Source: JAHEEL01 sp963715255
GTDB lineage: Bacteria > Actinomycetota > Acidimicrobiia > Spongiisociales > UBA5794
Assembly: GCA_963715255.1 (NCBI GenBank)
Contig: CAVQRN010000008.1
Location: 62,001-126,000, forward strand
Length of the DNA stretch: 64,000 nt
Direction of reading: 5' to 3'
This document shows positions 29,130-38,333 of this stretch, piece after piece; the stretch's first letter is position 1; each line of letters starts with the position of its first letter. The position numbers were made by a program, and so were the translations under genes. The notes beneath the pieces were generated by a model, which worked only from the letters and a program-made list of their open reading frames with translations, did no database searches and was not told the DNA's origin.

Positions 29130-32100
29130 TTGCAAAGCGACGGTTTCGCCCATCTCCATGTCCACACCGAGTTCTCGATGCTCGACGGTGCCGCGCGGGT
29201 GAAAGACGTGGTTCGGGCAGCGGCCGCGGATGATCAGCCGGCGGTTGCCATCACCGATCATGGCGTGCTGTACGGCGTGATCGACTTCTACCGAGCCGCA
29301 ACGGACGTCGGGATCAAGCCGGTGCTCGGCATCGAGGCGTACGTGACGCCCGGTTCGCGTTTCGACCGCTTGCCCCGTCGCGAGGACAAGCGTTATCACA
29401 TGACGCTGCTCGCGGAGAACGAGGTCGGATACCACAATCTCATGAAGCTCGCCTCGCGGGCGTACCTCGAGGGCTTCTACTACAAGCCACGGATGGACCG
29501 TGAACTGCTCGCCGAGCACAGCGAGGGGATCATTGCGGCCTCCGGATGCCTCGGTGGCCACGTGCCGCAACTGCTCGCACCGGATGGGACGGGTGAGGAA
29601 GGAAACGTCGGGCAGATTCGCGACTACGACGCTGCCGTGGAAGCCGCTGCGATGTACCAGGACATCTTCGGAAAGGACAACTGGTTCATCGAAGTTCAGG
29701 ACCATGGAATCGCCGGTCAGCAGCGAATCATGGACGACCTCTTGCAGATCTCCGCCGACATCGGTGCACCCCTGCTCGCCTCCAATGACAGTCACTACAC
29801 GTACGCATACGAGGCCGACGCCCATGACGTGCTGCTCTGCATCCAGACGGGTGCAAACAAGAGCGATGCGGATCGATTCCGATTCGGTTCGGAGGAGTTC
29901 TACATCAAGACGGCGAAGGAGATGCGCGAGCGATTCCCGGCCGATCGGTACCCCGGGGCAACGGACAACAGCCTGCTGATCGCGGATCGTATCGACGTCG
30001 CCATCGATTTCGGCCAGCTCCTGCTCCCACAGTTCCCGGTGCCCGACGGCCTGGACGAGGTCGGCTACCTTCGCGATCTGGTGATGGAGGGTGCGAGACG
30101 TCGGTACGGCGAATTCGACGCGGAGATCGCCGAGCGGATCGAATACGAGCTCCGGGTCATCGAGGAGATGGGATTCTCGGCGTACTTCCTGATCGTGTGG
30201 GACCTGATCCGACACGCGAAAGATCGAGGGATTCGTACGGGTCCTGGTCGCGGCAGTGCGGCTGGTTCGATCGTCGCGTACTGCCTGGAGATAACAGGGC
30301 TCGACCCGATCGCATACGGGTTGATCTTCGAGCGTTTTCTCAATCCCGGTCGACGCGAGATGCCGGACATCGACATGGACTTCGATGAGCGCTATCGCGG
30401 CGAGATGATCCAGTACTGCGCGGAGCGGTACGGCTCCGATCACGTTGCTCAGATCATCACCTTCTCGACGATCAAGGGTAAGCAGGCGATTCGCGACGCC
30501 GCGAGGGTCCTCGGCCATCCGTACGGGGTCGGTGATCGTGCGGCAAAGCTCATGCCTCCCTCGATTCTCGGCAAGGACGCGACGCTCGGGCAGTGTCTGG
30601 AGGATCCGGGGCGCGAGGGGGAACCGCTAGAGCGGGACTACTTCACGGCCGCCGCGGGTCTTCGCGACCTCTACGAATCCGACGCGATCACGCGAGAAGT
30701 GGTCGAGGCGGCACGCGGGCTGGAGGGACTGCGGAGACAGGATTCGATCCACGCTGCCGCAGTAGTGATCTCGCCGGTGCCGCTGACCGACATTCTTCCC
30801 GTTCAGCGGAAAGGTGCGGACGCCGAGATCGTGACGCAGTACGAGATGCACGGTGTCGAGGCGCTCGGTCTCCTCAAGATGGATTTCCTCGGCCTGCGCA
30901 ACCTGACGACGATCGAGCGGGCGCTCGAACTCGTCGAGCGCAACACGGGTACCCGGCCGGACATCGACGGTGTACCTCTCGATGATCCGCTCGTCTTCGA
31001 CATGTTCCAACGTGGCGATTCGATGGGTGTGTTCCAGTTCGAAGGGGGACCCATGCGTGCCCTCATGCGGAACTTGAAGCCGGAGGTCTTCGACCATCTT
31101 GTTGCACTGAACGCCCTGTATCGGCCCGGGCCGCTCGGTGCAGGAATGCACCTCGAATACGCCGACCGGAAGAACGGCAAGACGCCGATCTCCTACCCGC
31201 ACGCGGATCTCGAGGAGGTGCTGGGTGACAGCTTCGGGATCATGGTGTTCCAGGAGCAGGTCATGCAGACCGCTCAGATGATGGCCGGATTCTCGATGGT
31301 CGAGGCCGACATGCTGCGCAAGGCGATGGGGAAGAAGATCCCCGCGGTAATGAGAGAGCAAGAGGAGAAGTTCGTTGCCGGTTGCGTCGAATGTGGCCAT
31401 CCTGAGGAACTCGGCCGGGACCTCTTCGGGTTCATCGAGCACTTCGCCGGCTACGGGTTCAACAAGTCGCACTCTGCGGCATACGCCCTCATCGCCTACC
31501 AGACGGCCTGGCTGAAGGTTCACTACCCGGCGGAGTACATGGCGGCTCTCCTGACGGCCGTCAAGCGCGACAAGGACAAGACCGCGTCTTACCTCCATGA
31601 ATGTCGGATCATGGGAATCCCGGTTCACGTTCCCGATGTCAACGTCTCAGAGTCGGATTTCGTCGGTGTGGACGGAGCGATCGCGTTCGGCCTGTCGGCG
31701 ATCCGGAACGTAGGAGAAGCAGTCGTTGCGCAGATCGTTGAGGAGCGGGACGCGGGGGAACGCTTCGCGGACTTCGGCGACTTCGTCGATCGGGTCGACG
31801 TCAGTGCCTTGAACAAGCGAACGGTCGAGTCGCTCATCAAGGCGGGTGCGTTCGACTCACTCGGTCACACCCGTCTGGGCCTTCTCGAGGTCGCCCACGA
31901 CACGCTCGATGCGACGATCGCACGGCGTCGTGCAGAAGACATGGGGCAGTACAGCCTGTTCGGAGGGGACGACAACGGAGCGAAATCGGAGGGGCTGGTG
32001 ATCCCCGATGTTGAGTGGGGGAAGAAACTGAAACTCGGTTTCGAGAAGGAGATGCTGGGTCTCTATGTCTCCGACCACCCGCTCCTGGGTGTCGAACGGG

Positions 32101-32636
32101 CACTCGAAGCGATGTGTTCGACGTCGATGCCGGGCATGTGGGACATGCAGGACAAGGCGACGGCCACGATCGGTGGTGTCGTCGGATCGATCAATACCAG
32201 GTACACGAAGGCTGGAGAGCCCATGTACTTCTTCAACTTCGAGGATCTGCAGGGATCGGTCGAGGTCGTGTGCTTCCCCAGGACCGTTGCCGAGTTTGGA
32301 CCGCTGATTCGCGAGGACGCCGTGCTCGTGATCACGGGTCGCGTCGACCATCGCGGCGACGACGTCAAGCTGATTGCCCAGCAGGTTCAAGAGCCGCGTC
32401 TCGAAGCCGAGGCGACGGTTCGGCTTCGCGTCCCGGCGACGCGGATGTCTCGTTCAACGGTTGAGCAACTGCGCGCCGTGCTCGCCAATCATCCGGGGAA
32501 AGCAGGCGTGTTTCTGCACATGACCTCCGACGGTGGTGAGCGGGTCATCGAACTGGGTTCCGAGCACCGGGTTGAGCCGAGATCCGCCCTGTTCGCAGAA
32601 TTGCGGGAGTTGCTCGGTCCCTCAGTGGTGATGTAG
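29130..32636 (+). CDS. dnaE: DNA polymerase III alpha subunit
   Basis: 1168 residues, DnaE1 type. Order: PHP domain with HLHVHTEFSMLDG (metal residues intact), catalytic palm with GPGRGSAAGS and the Asp pair in MPDIDMDFDE near residue 412, tandem HhH (SLIKAGAFDSLG), and a C-terminal OB fold (TIGGVVGSINTRYTKAG). The intact PHP histidines suggest proofreading in the subunit itself, as shown for the mycobacterial enzyme. TTG 29130 is preceded by GAGGAG. Convergent with the next gene, 9 bp apart. Confidence 0.97.
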   Translation: MQSDGFAHLHVHTEFSMLDGAARVKDVVRAAAADDQPAVAITDHGVLYGVIDFYRAATDVGIKPVLGIEAYVTPGSRFDRLPRREDKRYHMTLLAENEVGYHNLMKLASRAYLEGFYYKPRMDRELLAEHSEGIIAASGCLGGHVPQLLAPDGTGEEGNVGQIRDYDAAVEAAAMYQDIFGKDNWFIEVQDHGIAGQQRIMDDLLQISADIGAPLLASNDSHYTYAYEADAHDVLLCIQTGANKSDADRFRFGSEEFYIKTAKEMRERFPADRYPGATDNSLLIADRIDVAIDFGQLLLPQFPVPDGLDEVGYLRDLVMEGARRRYGEFDAEIAERIEYELRVIEEMGFSAYFLIVWDLIRHAKDRGIRTGPGRGSAAGSIVAYCLEITGLDPIAYGLIFERFLNPGRREMPDIDMDFDERYRGEMIQYCAERYGSDHVAQIITFSTIKGKQAIRDAARVLGHPYGVGDRAAKLMPPSILGKDATLGQCLEDPGREGEPLERDYFTAAAGLRDLYESDAITREVVEAARGLEGLRRQDSIHAAAVVISPVPLTDILPVQRKGADAEIVTQYEMHGVEALGLLKMDFLGLRNLTTIERALELVERNTGTRPDIDGVPLDDPLVFDMFQRGDSMGVFQFEGGPMRALMRNLKPEVFDHLVALNALYRPGPLGAGMHLEYADRKNGKTPISYPHADLEEVLGDSFGIMVFQEQVMQTAQMMAGFSMVEADMLRKAMGKKIPAVMREQEEKFVAGCVECGHPEELGRDLFGFIEHFAGYGFNKSHSAAYALIAYQTAWLKVHYPAEYMAALLTAVKRDKDKTASYLHECRIMGIPVHVPDVNVSESDFVGVDGAIAFGLSAIRNVGEAVVAQIVEERDAGERFADFGDFVDRVDVSALNKRTVESLIKAGAFDSLGHTRLGLLEVAHDTLDATIARRRAEDMGQYSLFGGDDNGAKSEGLVIPDVEWGKKLKLGFEKEMLGLYVSDHPLLGVERALEAMCSTSMPGMWDMQDKATATIGGVVGSINTRYTKAGEPMYFFNFEDLQGSVEVVCFPRTVAEFGPLIREDAVLVITGRVDHRGDDVKLIAQQVQEPRLEAEATVRLRVPATRMSRSTVEQLRAVLANHPGKAGVFLHMTSDGGERVIELGSEHRVEPRSALFAELRELLGPSVVM

Positions 32637-32645
32637 CGGGGCCGT

Positions 32646-33699
32646 CTAGAGGAAGGCGTCGAGGCCCTCAACGTCGTCGAGGAGTCGGCCGAGACCGTCG
32701 ATGGTCGTTGGCGATTCGGCGACCCACGGAACGGTGACGAGCGGCACTCCGTATCGGTCGGCGATGCCCTCCATCGACGTCGCCTGTCGACGTGCTTCAC
32801 CACCCCATCTGACCAGGTTCGCCTTGAGAATGGCCCTGAGTTCGGCGTCGGGGATACCGCGAATCGGTTGACGGGAGGCGGCGGTCCATTCGAGCGGCAA
32901 CGCCCGGTTCAGGATCACCGCGGCCGGTTCGATCGAGACCTCGGTCAGCTCCTCGAAGAACCGAAGCACCTCCGCCACCGGGGCCGGGTCCGCTGTTGTC
33001 GCCACAAGGGTGGTGGCGCGCTGTTGGTGGCGTTTGATGGTCGCGGCGCGTGCGGCGAGGCGGTCGTACATGGTTCGGAGGTCAAGCAGGAACTCAGCGA
33101 CGTCCTCGAGAAGGGGGCCACCGAGGATCGCGTCCTGCGATCTTGAGGATGGGACGACCCGTGAACCGGTACAAGAAACGTCGACCGGGGAGTTGTGATC
33201 CGGTGAGCCATCGGAGGAGTTTGCCTCCGATGAGTTCTGCGGTCTGGGAAGGGGCGAGGAAGAAGTCGAGCCCGCCGGCCGAGGGTGGCGTGTCGACGAC
33301 GATCGCATCCCAGTTGCCGGATTCGATCATCATCGACATGGTCTCGGCCGCCGCAAAGGACTGAGCGGCAGGGAAGCGGTCGGCGATGGCGCGGAAGTAG
33401 CTGTTCTTGAGGAGTCGTTCTGCGACGTCGGGGTCGCTGTACCGGTGGACGACCCCCTCCCAGGACGCAGACGCGTCGAGCGTCGAGGCCCACAGTCCCG
33501 TGATGCCGGGTACGGCGGTTGGTTCATTCGACAGAGAGTGCAGGCCGAGTGCGTCGGCGAGACGACGGGCGGGATCCACGGTCATGACCACGGTGCGCCG
33601 ATCGGGACCCGCAAGCCGTATGGCAACGGCGGCCGAGATCGTGGTCTTGCCGACCCCTCCGGCTCCGGTGACGATCACGGTCGTGGTTTGACGGGTCAT
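32646..33699 (-). CDS. Get3/ArsA-like ATPase (first-type subunit), frameshifted
   Basis: About 351 residues. P-loop VTGAGGVGKTTISAA, MTVDPARRLADALG switch region, VVDTPPSAGGLDFF and a C-terminal part LEDVAEFLLDLRTMYDRLAARAATI and VILNRALP. The frame breaks near 33140. The signature Lys of the deviant Walker A (KGGVGKT) is Ala here. It resembles one partner of the mycobacterial Get3-like pair encoded by Rv3679-Rv3680, reported to form a heteromeric complex; membrane-protein targeting or metabolite handling are only inferred. Confidence 0.85.
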
Positions 33700-34556
33700 G
33701 CGAACGACTCACAGATCTCGGCGAGTCGTTCGGCTACCTCGCCGGGCGTGTGGAATCCGAAGAGGAACGGGAGCCGAGGATCATCCGGGATCGAGTCGAG
33801 CCAAACGGCCTGGGCTTCGACCAATCCGGTGTGGAGCAGACCTGCGGCCCGGACAGGGCCGTCTGGTGTGGCGGCGACCGCGGCGGCCGTGACCTCGAGT
33901 GGCTCGAGCACACGATTGGCGACCACACCGGCGATCAAGATCTGGCGCTCGGCATCGATGTGGGCGATCGCCTCTCTCGTCTCGTGAACGGCGAGCTCCT
34001 CAGGGGTCGTGACGAGGAGCAGGCCGCTGACCTCGGGATCGGAGAGTGTGTCCTCGAGTCGAGACGCCTGCTCACGTACAGCCCCGGTCGGTACGAGTCC
34101 GGTGATGGTTTGTGGCGCTGCGAGGTAGGACTGAAGCTGACCGAGTGGGGGAGCATCGGCGATGACGAGGTCCCACTCTCCACGCAGGACTTCGAAGATG
34201 GGCTTTCCGATCGTGACAATCTCCCGGATTCCCGGGGCGGTGTCGGCCAGAACGCCGAGGGCGCCGGAGAGCTGTCTCATCGGAAGCGAGCGGGGCACGT
34301 GGAGTTGGAGGCCGAGATACTCCTCGAGGGCGCGAGACCGATCGACGGACGCACCGAATAGCCCCGGTCGGATGCGTGTCGGTTCGTACGTGAGGGAGTC
34401 GACGCCGAGGTGGGCAGCGAGTCCGCTGGGTTGGATCATCGTGATCGCAAGGACGCGCTTCCCGCGGCGAGCAGCGACGATGGCAAGGGCCGCCGAGACC
34501 GCCGACTTGCCGACACCACCTTTGCCGGAGACGATGAGAAGTCGTCGATCGAGCAT
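33696..34556 (-). CDS. Get3/ArsA-like ATPase (partner subunit)
   Basis: 286 residues from the internal ATG at 34556, which places the P-loop IVSGKGGVGKSAVSAAL at the N-terminus as in the family; a TTG at 34607 is rejected. The signature lysine is kept here. LAITMIQPSGLAAHLGV, VIADAPPLGQLQSYLAAPQTI and LLLVTTPEELAVHETREAI follow. It overlaps the next gene by 4 bp (ATGA), so the two ATPases are probably made together and paired. Confidence 0.88.
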   Translation of the reverse strand: MLDRRLLIVSGKGGVGKSAVSAALAIVAARRGKRVLAITMIQPSGLAAHLGVDSLTYEPTRIRPGLFGASVDRSRALEEYLGLQLHVPRSLPMRQLSGALGVLADTAPGIREIVTIGKPIFEVLRGEWDLVIADAPPLGQLQSYLAAPQTITGLVPTGAVREQASRLEDTLSDPEVSGLLLVTTPEELAVHETREAIAHIDAERQILIAGVVANRVLEPLEVTAAAVAATPDGPVRAAGLLHTGLVEAQAVWLDSIPDDPRLPFLFGFHTPGEVAERLAEICESFA

Positions 34557-34644
34557 GAACTCAGGGTAGTCGGAGCGTTCGTCGGGGCCCGCACCGAGGA
34601 ACGGCAATCGGGTACGCTGCGGCCGCAGACGAAGAGGAGATCTG

Positions 34645-34857
34645 ATGGCCCAGTTGAACGTCGACGAGTTCCTTGCCCGGTTTCGAGACCGGGCGAAGGC
34701 CGTGAAGGAGCGCGGGATCCCGCCGATCGAGGGTGACGCCCGACGGGTCTGGGTCGAGAGCGCGGAGACCGATTACATGGACTACTCGCTCATCGGCCGC
34801 GCCGACTGGGCGGTGGAGGACGAAGCGCTGGTGTTGAGGATCTCGCTGAAGGGCTGA
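34645..34857 (+). CDS. Small conserved-looking protein of unknown function
   Basis: 70 residues (MAQLNVDEFLARFRDRAK... ending LVLRISLKG), acidic at the C-terminus, no membrane segment. Starts 88 bp from the divergent ATPase pair with AGGAGA eight bases before ATG 34645. Small genes are often seen beside this ATPase pair in Actinobacteria, but I do not recognise a named family. Confidence 0.7.
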   Translation: MAQLNVDEFLARFRDRAKAVKERGIPPIEGDARRVWVESAETDYMDYSLIGRADWAVEDEALVLRISLKG

Positions 34858-34867
34858 CGAAGTAGAA

Positions 34868-34951
34868 AGTAGAGAGTAGAGAGTAGAAAGGGCAGAGCTG
34901 GGTGGGGAGTCCCTGGACCTGGCCCGGTCTCTCTACTCTCTACTCTCTACT
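34868..34951. repeat. Inverted repeat of AGTAGAG heptads, possible bidirectional terminator
   Basis: GTAGAGAGTAGAGAGTAG at 34869-34886 pairs perfectly with 34933-34950, extended by one A-T pair on each side to about 20 bp, with a loop of about 44 nt. The arms are themselves tandem repeats of a 7-bp unit. It sits between two convergent genes and its right arm covers the stop codon of the ThyX-like gene. Function as a terminator is inferred; there is no T-run. Confidence 0.8.
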
Positions 34952-36620
34952 CGTCAAGTCCCAGCGCTGCTCGTTTCGCGGCGAGGCGTCGCTCTTCCTC
35001 CAGCCTTGCCAGGTCGTAGGTGTTGTGGTCCACGTACTGCATCGCATCCGCAATGACCCGGTGCCCGGCCTCGTCGCGAATGAGGCGGTGCATCTCCTGG
35101 GCGACCTTGCGATATCCGGGATGTCCGGACGCTTGACTCCGCAACTCCAGGAGATGGAACGCCTCTCGTGCGTTCATCTGGAGGTAGTAGCGAACTCGGT
35201 AGGCGAAAGGAACCGCGTACTGGGCAACCGTCGGGCCGTGAACCACGGCGATGCGTTCGGCAAGTGCCGCCGTCTGGTCCATCGCTTGATCCCATCCCGA
35301 TGTTGCCCCGATGTCGGCGATGGCGTCCGGCGTGACGTACCCGTGATCGGTGGAGAGGCGCTGCCACTCGATCGTGAGCATCCGGTGGCGCTGCAGATCG
35401 CGGAAGATGCCGTAGTCGGACAGAACGTCGAATCGGTACGACGTCCGCTCCATCGCGCGACCCGGCTTGTGGCGCCGATTGCCGCGAGACCCAACGGCCG
35501 CCCTGATCAGGCTCGCCCGATCCTCCGCAGGCAGTGATTGCACGTACGCGAGCAACTGGTCGTCGGGGAGATCGCTGACCGCGTAGAGGGCGGCGGCCGC
35601 GACCTTTGTCTCGCCGTCGGGGTCCCATTCGACGAGTTTCACCTGCGGCCGGTCTTCCGGCGTGAGGTCGAGAGCCGCTGCCCGCGTCTCGAGGTCTGAG
35701 GTGACCGAAGTCAGATAGTCGCTCCAGGCTCCGCCGCGATCGGGGACATCAACCCGGGTGAGGAACGAGGGGATCATCGATCGCAACTCTGTGAGCATGA
35801 GATCGGAGTAGGTGCGAATCTCTGCGAGCGGATGTGCCCGCATCCGCATCAAGAGCATCTCATAGGCCTGGCCGCTTCCGAAGATGCCGAGGTTGGATGT
35901 AGTCGCAGCCGGCAGCATGCCCCTCAGGTCGTCGCATGCTTTGGCGCGGATCGTCGAGCGCCAGACGACCGCCGAATCGGTGTCCTGTTTCGGGAAGAGC
36001 GCTTCGTAATAGGGGACGGCCCGACCGATCAGGGACGAGTACGTATCGAAGAGGTCGTCCATCGTCGAGCGGAAGTCGGCCTCGAGGGGTGATCCGATGA
36101 GCTCTCCCGGCACGTGGTAGCGGTAGCGGCTCCCGAGTTTTCGGTCGTAGAAGATGTACCGGGTGGACTGCTCGAGATACGATGCGAGTCGGCCCCATTC
36201 GAGCACCTTGGTGAGGACGTTGGATGCCTGTTCACATGCGATGTGGGCTCCACCCAGCTGAGCGACGGAGTCGTCTCCGAACTGAGTGAACACTCGGTCG
36301 TACAGGCCACGGGCTTTCTCGAGGCCAACAGCGGAGTCGGTGTCGTTGAGGGCCCCTTCGATGGCACGGACACCGAGGTCGGGCTGGGAGACGAACTCGT
36401 CGAGGAAGAGACGCCGAACGGAATTCGGTGACCGGCTGTATCGGGCAAAGAGTGCGCCCTTCACCACCTCGGGAAGATTGACGATTCCGAACACCGGCCC
36501 GTCGATGTTGGTGAAGAAGCGGCCAAGGAGAGCTCGTTCCTCGTCAGTAAACGACTCGGAGTGATACCCGGCAGGTACGGGACGTGAAGGGGGGTTTGGA
36601 GGGAATGACATCAGTGGCAT
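34947..36620 (-). CDS. ThyX-like protein with two tandem thymidylate synthase domains
   Basis: 557 residues from ATG 36620 (ATG 36611 also possible). Two ThyX-like halves. The first half has GRLASYLEQSTRYIFY near 143-158, matching the second part of the ThyX motif; the second half has RHR at about 411-413 followed by EWQRLS, and a ThyX C-terminal helix (ELRSQASGHPGYRKVAQEMH). Neither half has the complete RHRx7S motif. Flavin-dependent dUMP methylation is the family role; whether this divergent form does it is uncertain. The single-domain ThyX or a ThyA is not in the window. Confidence 0.78.
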   Translation of the reverse strand: MPLMSFPPNPPSRPVPAGYHSESFTDEERALLGRFFTNIDGPVFGIVNLPEVVKGALFARYSRSPNSVRRLFLDEFVSQPDLGVRAIEGALNDTDSAVGLEKARGLYDRVFTQFGDDSVAQLGGAHIACEQASNVLTKVLEWGRLASYLEQSTRYIFYDRKLGSRYRYHVPGELIGSPLEADFRSTMDDLFDTYSSLIGRAVPYYEALFPKQDTDSAVVWRSTIRAKACDDLRGMLPAATTSNLGIFGSGQAYEMLLMRMRAHPLAEIRTYSDLMLTELRSMIPSFLTRVDVPDRGGAWSDYLTSVTSDLETRAAALDLTPEDRPQVKLVEWDPDGETKVAAAALYAVSDLPDDQLLAYVQSLPAEDRASLIRAAVGSRGNRRHKPGRAMERTSYRFDVLSDYGIFRDLQRHRMLTIEWQRLSTDHGYVTPDAIADIGATSGWDQAMDQTAALAERIAVVHGPTVAQYAVPFAYRVRYYLQMNAREAFHLLELRSQASGHPGYRKVAQEMHRLIRDEAGHRVIADAMQYVDHNTYDLARLEEERRLAAKRAALGLDE

Positions 36621-36680
36621 TTGACCGTAGCAGCGAGTCGGGAACCGAGGCAACCGCCGATCCGAGGTAGCCTCCGTATC

Positions 36681-36941
36681 GTGTTGATCGTTCTCCGAAT
36701 ACTGCTTGGTGTCCTGGTGGCCGTTGCCGTCGCAACCGCACTGGTACCCATGCTGGTGATCGCCGATCTTGCGGGCGGGGGATCGGGTTGGGGCCTCTGC
36801 CCGGACGGGCTGGGAACGTGCTCGACCTCGTACTTCGCAGGACCCGAACTCCTGGCGTTCCTGCTCGTCGTGCTCTTCGCTACGCTCGCCGGTATCGCGG
36901 TGTGTAGCCGATGGATCCGCCGCCACGAAACATCTCAGTGA
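36681..36941 (+). CDS. Small membrane protein of unknown function
   Basis: 86 residues from GTG 36681; two hydrophobic helices (about 4-26 and 56-76) flank a Gly-rich loop with two Cys (GLCPDGLGTC). No family recognised. Divergent from the ThyX-like gene; a longer start at 36621 would overlap that start. Its end overlaps the convergent transporter gene by 7 bp. Confidence 0.6.
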   Translation: MLIVLRILLGVLVAVAVATALVPMLVIADLAGGGSGWGLCPDGLGTCSTSYFAGPELLAFLLVVLFATLAGIAVCSRWIRRHETSQ

Positions 36942-37819
36942 GCCTCGCTCAGCGCTTCGGCTGCGACGAGGTCGGCTTGCTCTGCCGGTGAGAACGCCAG
37001 CACGACGTACATCCCGATCATGATGAACGCCGCTCCGACCCAGCCTTGCGGTGTCAGCCGCTCGCCGAGCACCACCGCCGCGGTGGCAGCGGCGAAGAGG
37101 GGTTCTGCGCTGAGGACGATCGCCGTCCTGCTTGGGCCGATCACTGTCTGAGCTCTGACCTGCAACAAGAATGCGCCGGCGGCGACGATCACGCCGGTCC
37201 CGATCAGTGCAGGAAGAACGGATGTCGAGGGCAGGGGGAATCCTTCGAAGAGGGCGGAGCCTGCGAGCGATAGCACTGCAACGACGAGGAGTTGGATGGC
37301 CGTGAACGGAACAACACGGTGGCGTGGGGCGAGGCGGGAGAGAAGCACAATGTGGGCGGCGAATGCGATCGCACACACGACGGTGAGAACGTCTCCGCTG
37401 TTCAGGCCGAATCCCGCGGAGATCGTCAGCAGCCCCAGACCGATGACCGAGAGGAACGCACCGGACACGGTTGGGATGGCAGGAGGTTTCCTGCGAACGG
37501 TTGCTGCGAGCAGCGGAGTGAACACGACGTAGAGACCGGTGATGAGTCCGGAATTCGACGCGGTCGTCGACGCGAGTCCGGCGGTCTGCGACGCGAACCC
37601 GATGAAGAGGAAGGTTCCTGCCACAAGGCCATCGAGCCAGACCGATCGACCGTGGGGCCGTGCGAAGAGGAAGAGGACAACGGCACCGAGGAGGAACCGC
37701 CAACCCACGAATGCGAGCGGTGCCAGCGACACCACCGCTTCCTTGACCACAACGAACGTGGCACCGAAGAGGAACGCGGCGACGACCAGCCCGACATATG
37801 CCTGCGTCCGGTCAATCAT
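36935..37819 (-). CDS. EamA/DMT family transporter
   Basis: 294 residues, ten predicted transmembrane helices in two EamA repeats (AYVGLVVAAFLFGATFVVVKEAV and later LPALIGTGVIVAAGAFLLQVRAQTVIGPSRTAIVLSAEPLFA). The second repeat carries the typical Pro/Ser-rich and AEPLFAAATAAVVLGE block. Drug/metabolite exporters of this class move amino acids, sugars or other small molecules; substrate unknown. ATG 37819 begins the first helix. Confidence 0.9.
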   Translation of the reverse strand: MIDRTQAYVGLVVAAFLFGATFVVVKEAVVSLAPLAFVGWRFLLGAVVLFLFARPHGRSVWLDGLVAGTFLFIGFASQTAGLASTTASNSGLITGLYVVFTPLLAATVRRKPPAIPTVSGAFLSVIGLGLLTISAGFGLNSGDVLTVVCAIAFAAHIVLLSRLAPRHRVVPFTAIQLLVVAVLSLAGSALFEGFPLPSTSVLPALIGTGVIVAAGAFLLQVRAQTVIGPSRTAIVLSAEPLFAAATAAVVLGERLTPQGWVGAAFIMIGMYVVLAFSPAEQADLVAAEALSEAH

Positions 37820-37862
37820 CGGGGGCAAGCTATCAGGCCGAGGTCGGGTACCTTCCATCGCG

Positions 37863-38306
37863 ATGACAGCACCCGAGTATCCCGACGACGCCGTTCTCCC
37901 GCTCCGCGATCGAGCACCGGAGTACATGGCGGTATTCGCGGTCGGGTTCGGAGCGTCGGCGGGTGTCGGCCTGCTGATCGGCCTCCTCTTCGGGGGGAGT
38001 ATCTGGGGTGGCATCGGGTACACGATCGTGGTCTTCGGAATCGTGATGCTCCTCGCAGGCGGCGCATCCGGCGGTGGCTATACCCACCTGGGAGCGGGCG
38101 CTATCGGTGCTGCATTCGGAGGTCGCCGCGTGGACGAAGAGGAACAGGAACACCAGGACCGTCGAATGGGTCGGAAGCAAGATCCCATGGAGCGACTGCG
38201 CAAGGGCCTCCGCCCGGAATCGAACCCCCGAGCGTTCTGGCAGGTCATCGCCGGCGTGCTCTACATCGCCATCGGAATAGCCATCGTGACCCTCAGCGGC
38301 TCGTAG
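37863..38306 (+). CDS. Membrane protein of unknown function
   Basis: 147 residues from ATG 37863. Two N-terminal helices (EYMAVFAVGFGASAGVGLLI and GGIGYTIVVFGIVMLLAGG), a Gly-rich stretch, a charged cytoplasmic segment (VDEEEQEHQDRRMGRKQDPMERLRKGL) and a C-terminal helix (VIAGVLYIAIGIAIVTLSG). No family recognised. Divergent from the transporter gene by 43 bp; bears no sign of transfer apart from the repeats that follow. Confidence 0.65.
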   Translation: MTAPEYPDDAVLPLRDRAPEYMAVFAVGFGASAGVGLLIGLLFGGSIWGGIGYTIVVFGIVMLLAGGASGGGYTHLGAGAIGAAFGGRRVDEEEQEHQDRRMGRKQDPMERLRKGLRPESNPRAFWQVIAGVLYIAIGIAIVTLSGS

Positions 38307-38333
38307 GAAGTCGCCAGCCGCGAACAGCGAATG

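Noticed and set aside
27851..29233. Long plus-strand open frame opposite the second phosphofructokinase
   Set aside because: It is the antisense of a clearly conserved PFK with all motifs; its translation is rich in Arg, Asp and Gly with no family pattern. High-GC DNA makes such shadows common.
29082..30518. Long minus-strand open frame opposite the start of dnaE
   Set aside because: Antisense to the PHP and polymerase domains of dnaE; no recognisable protein text and no ribosome site.
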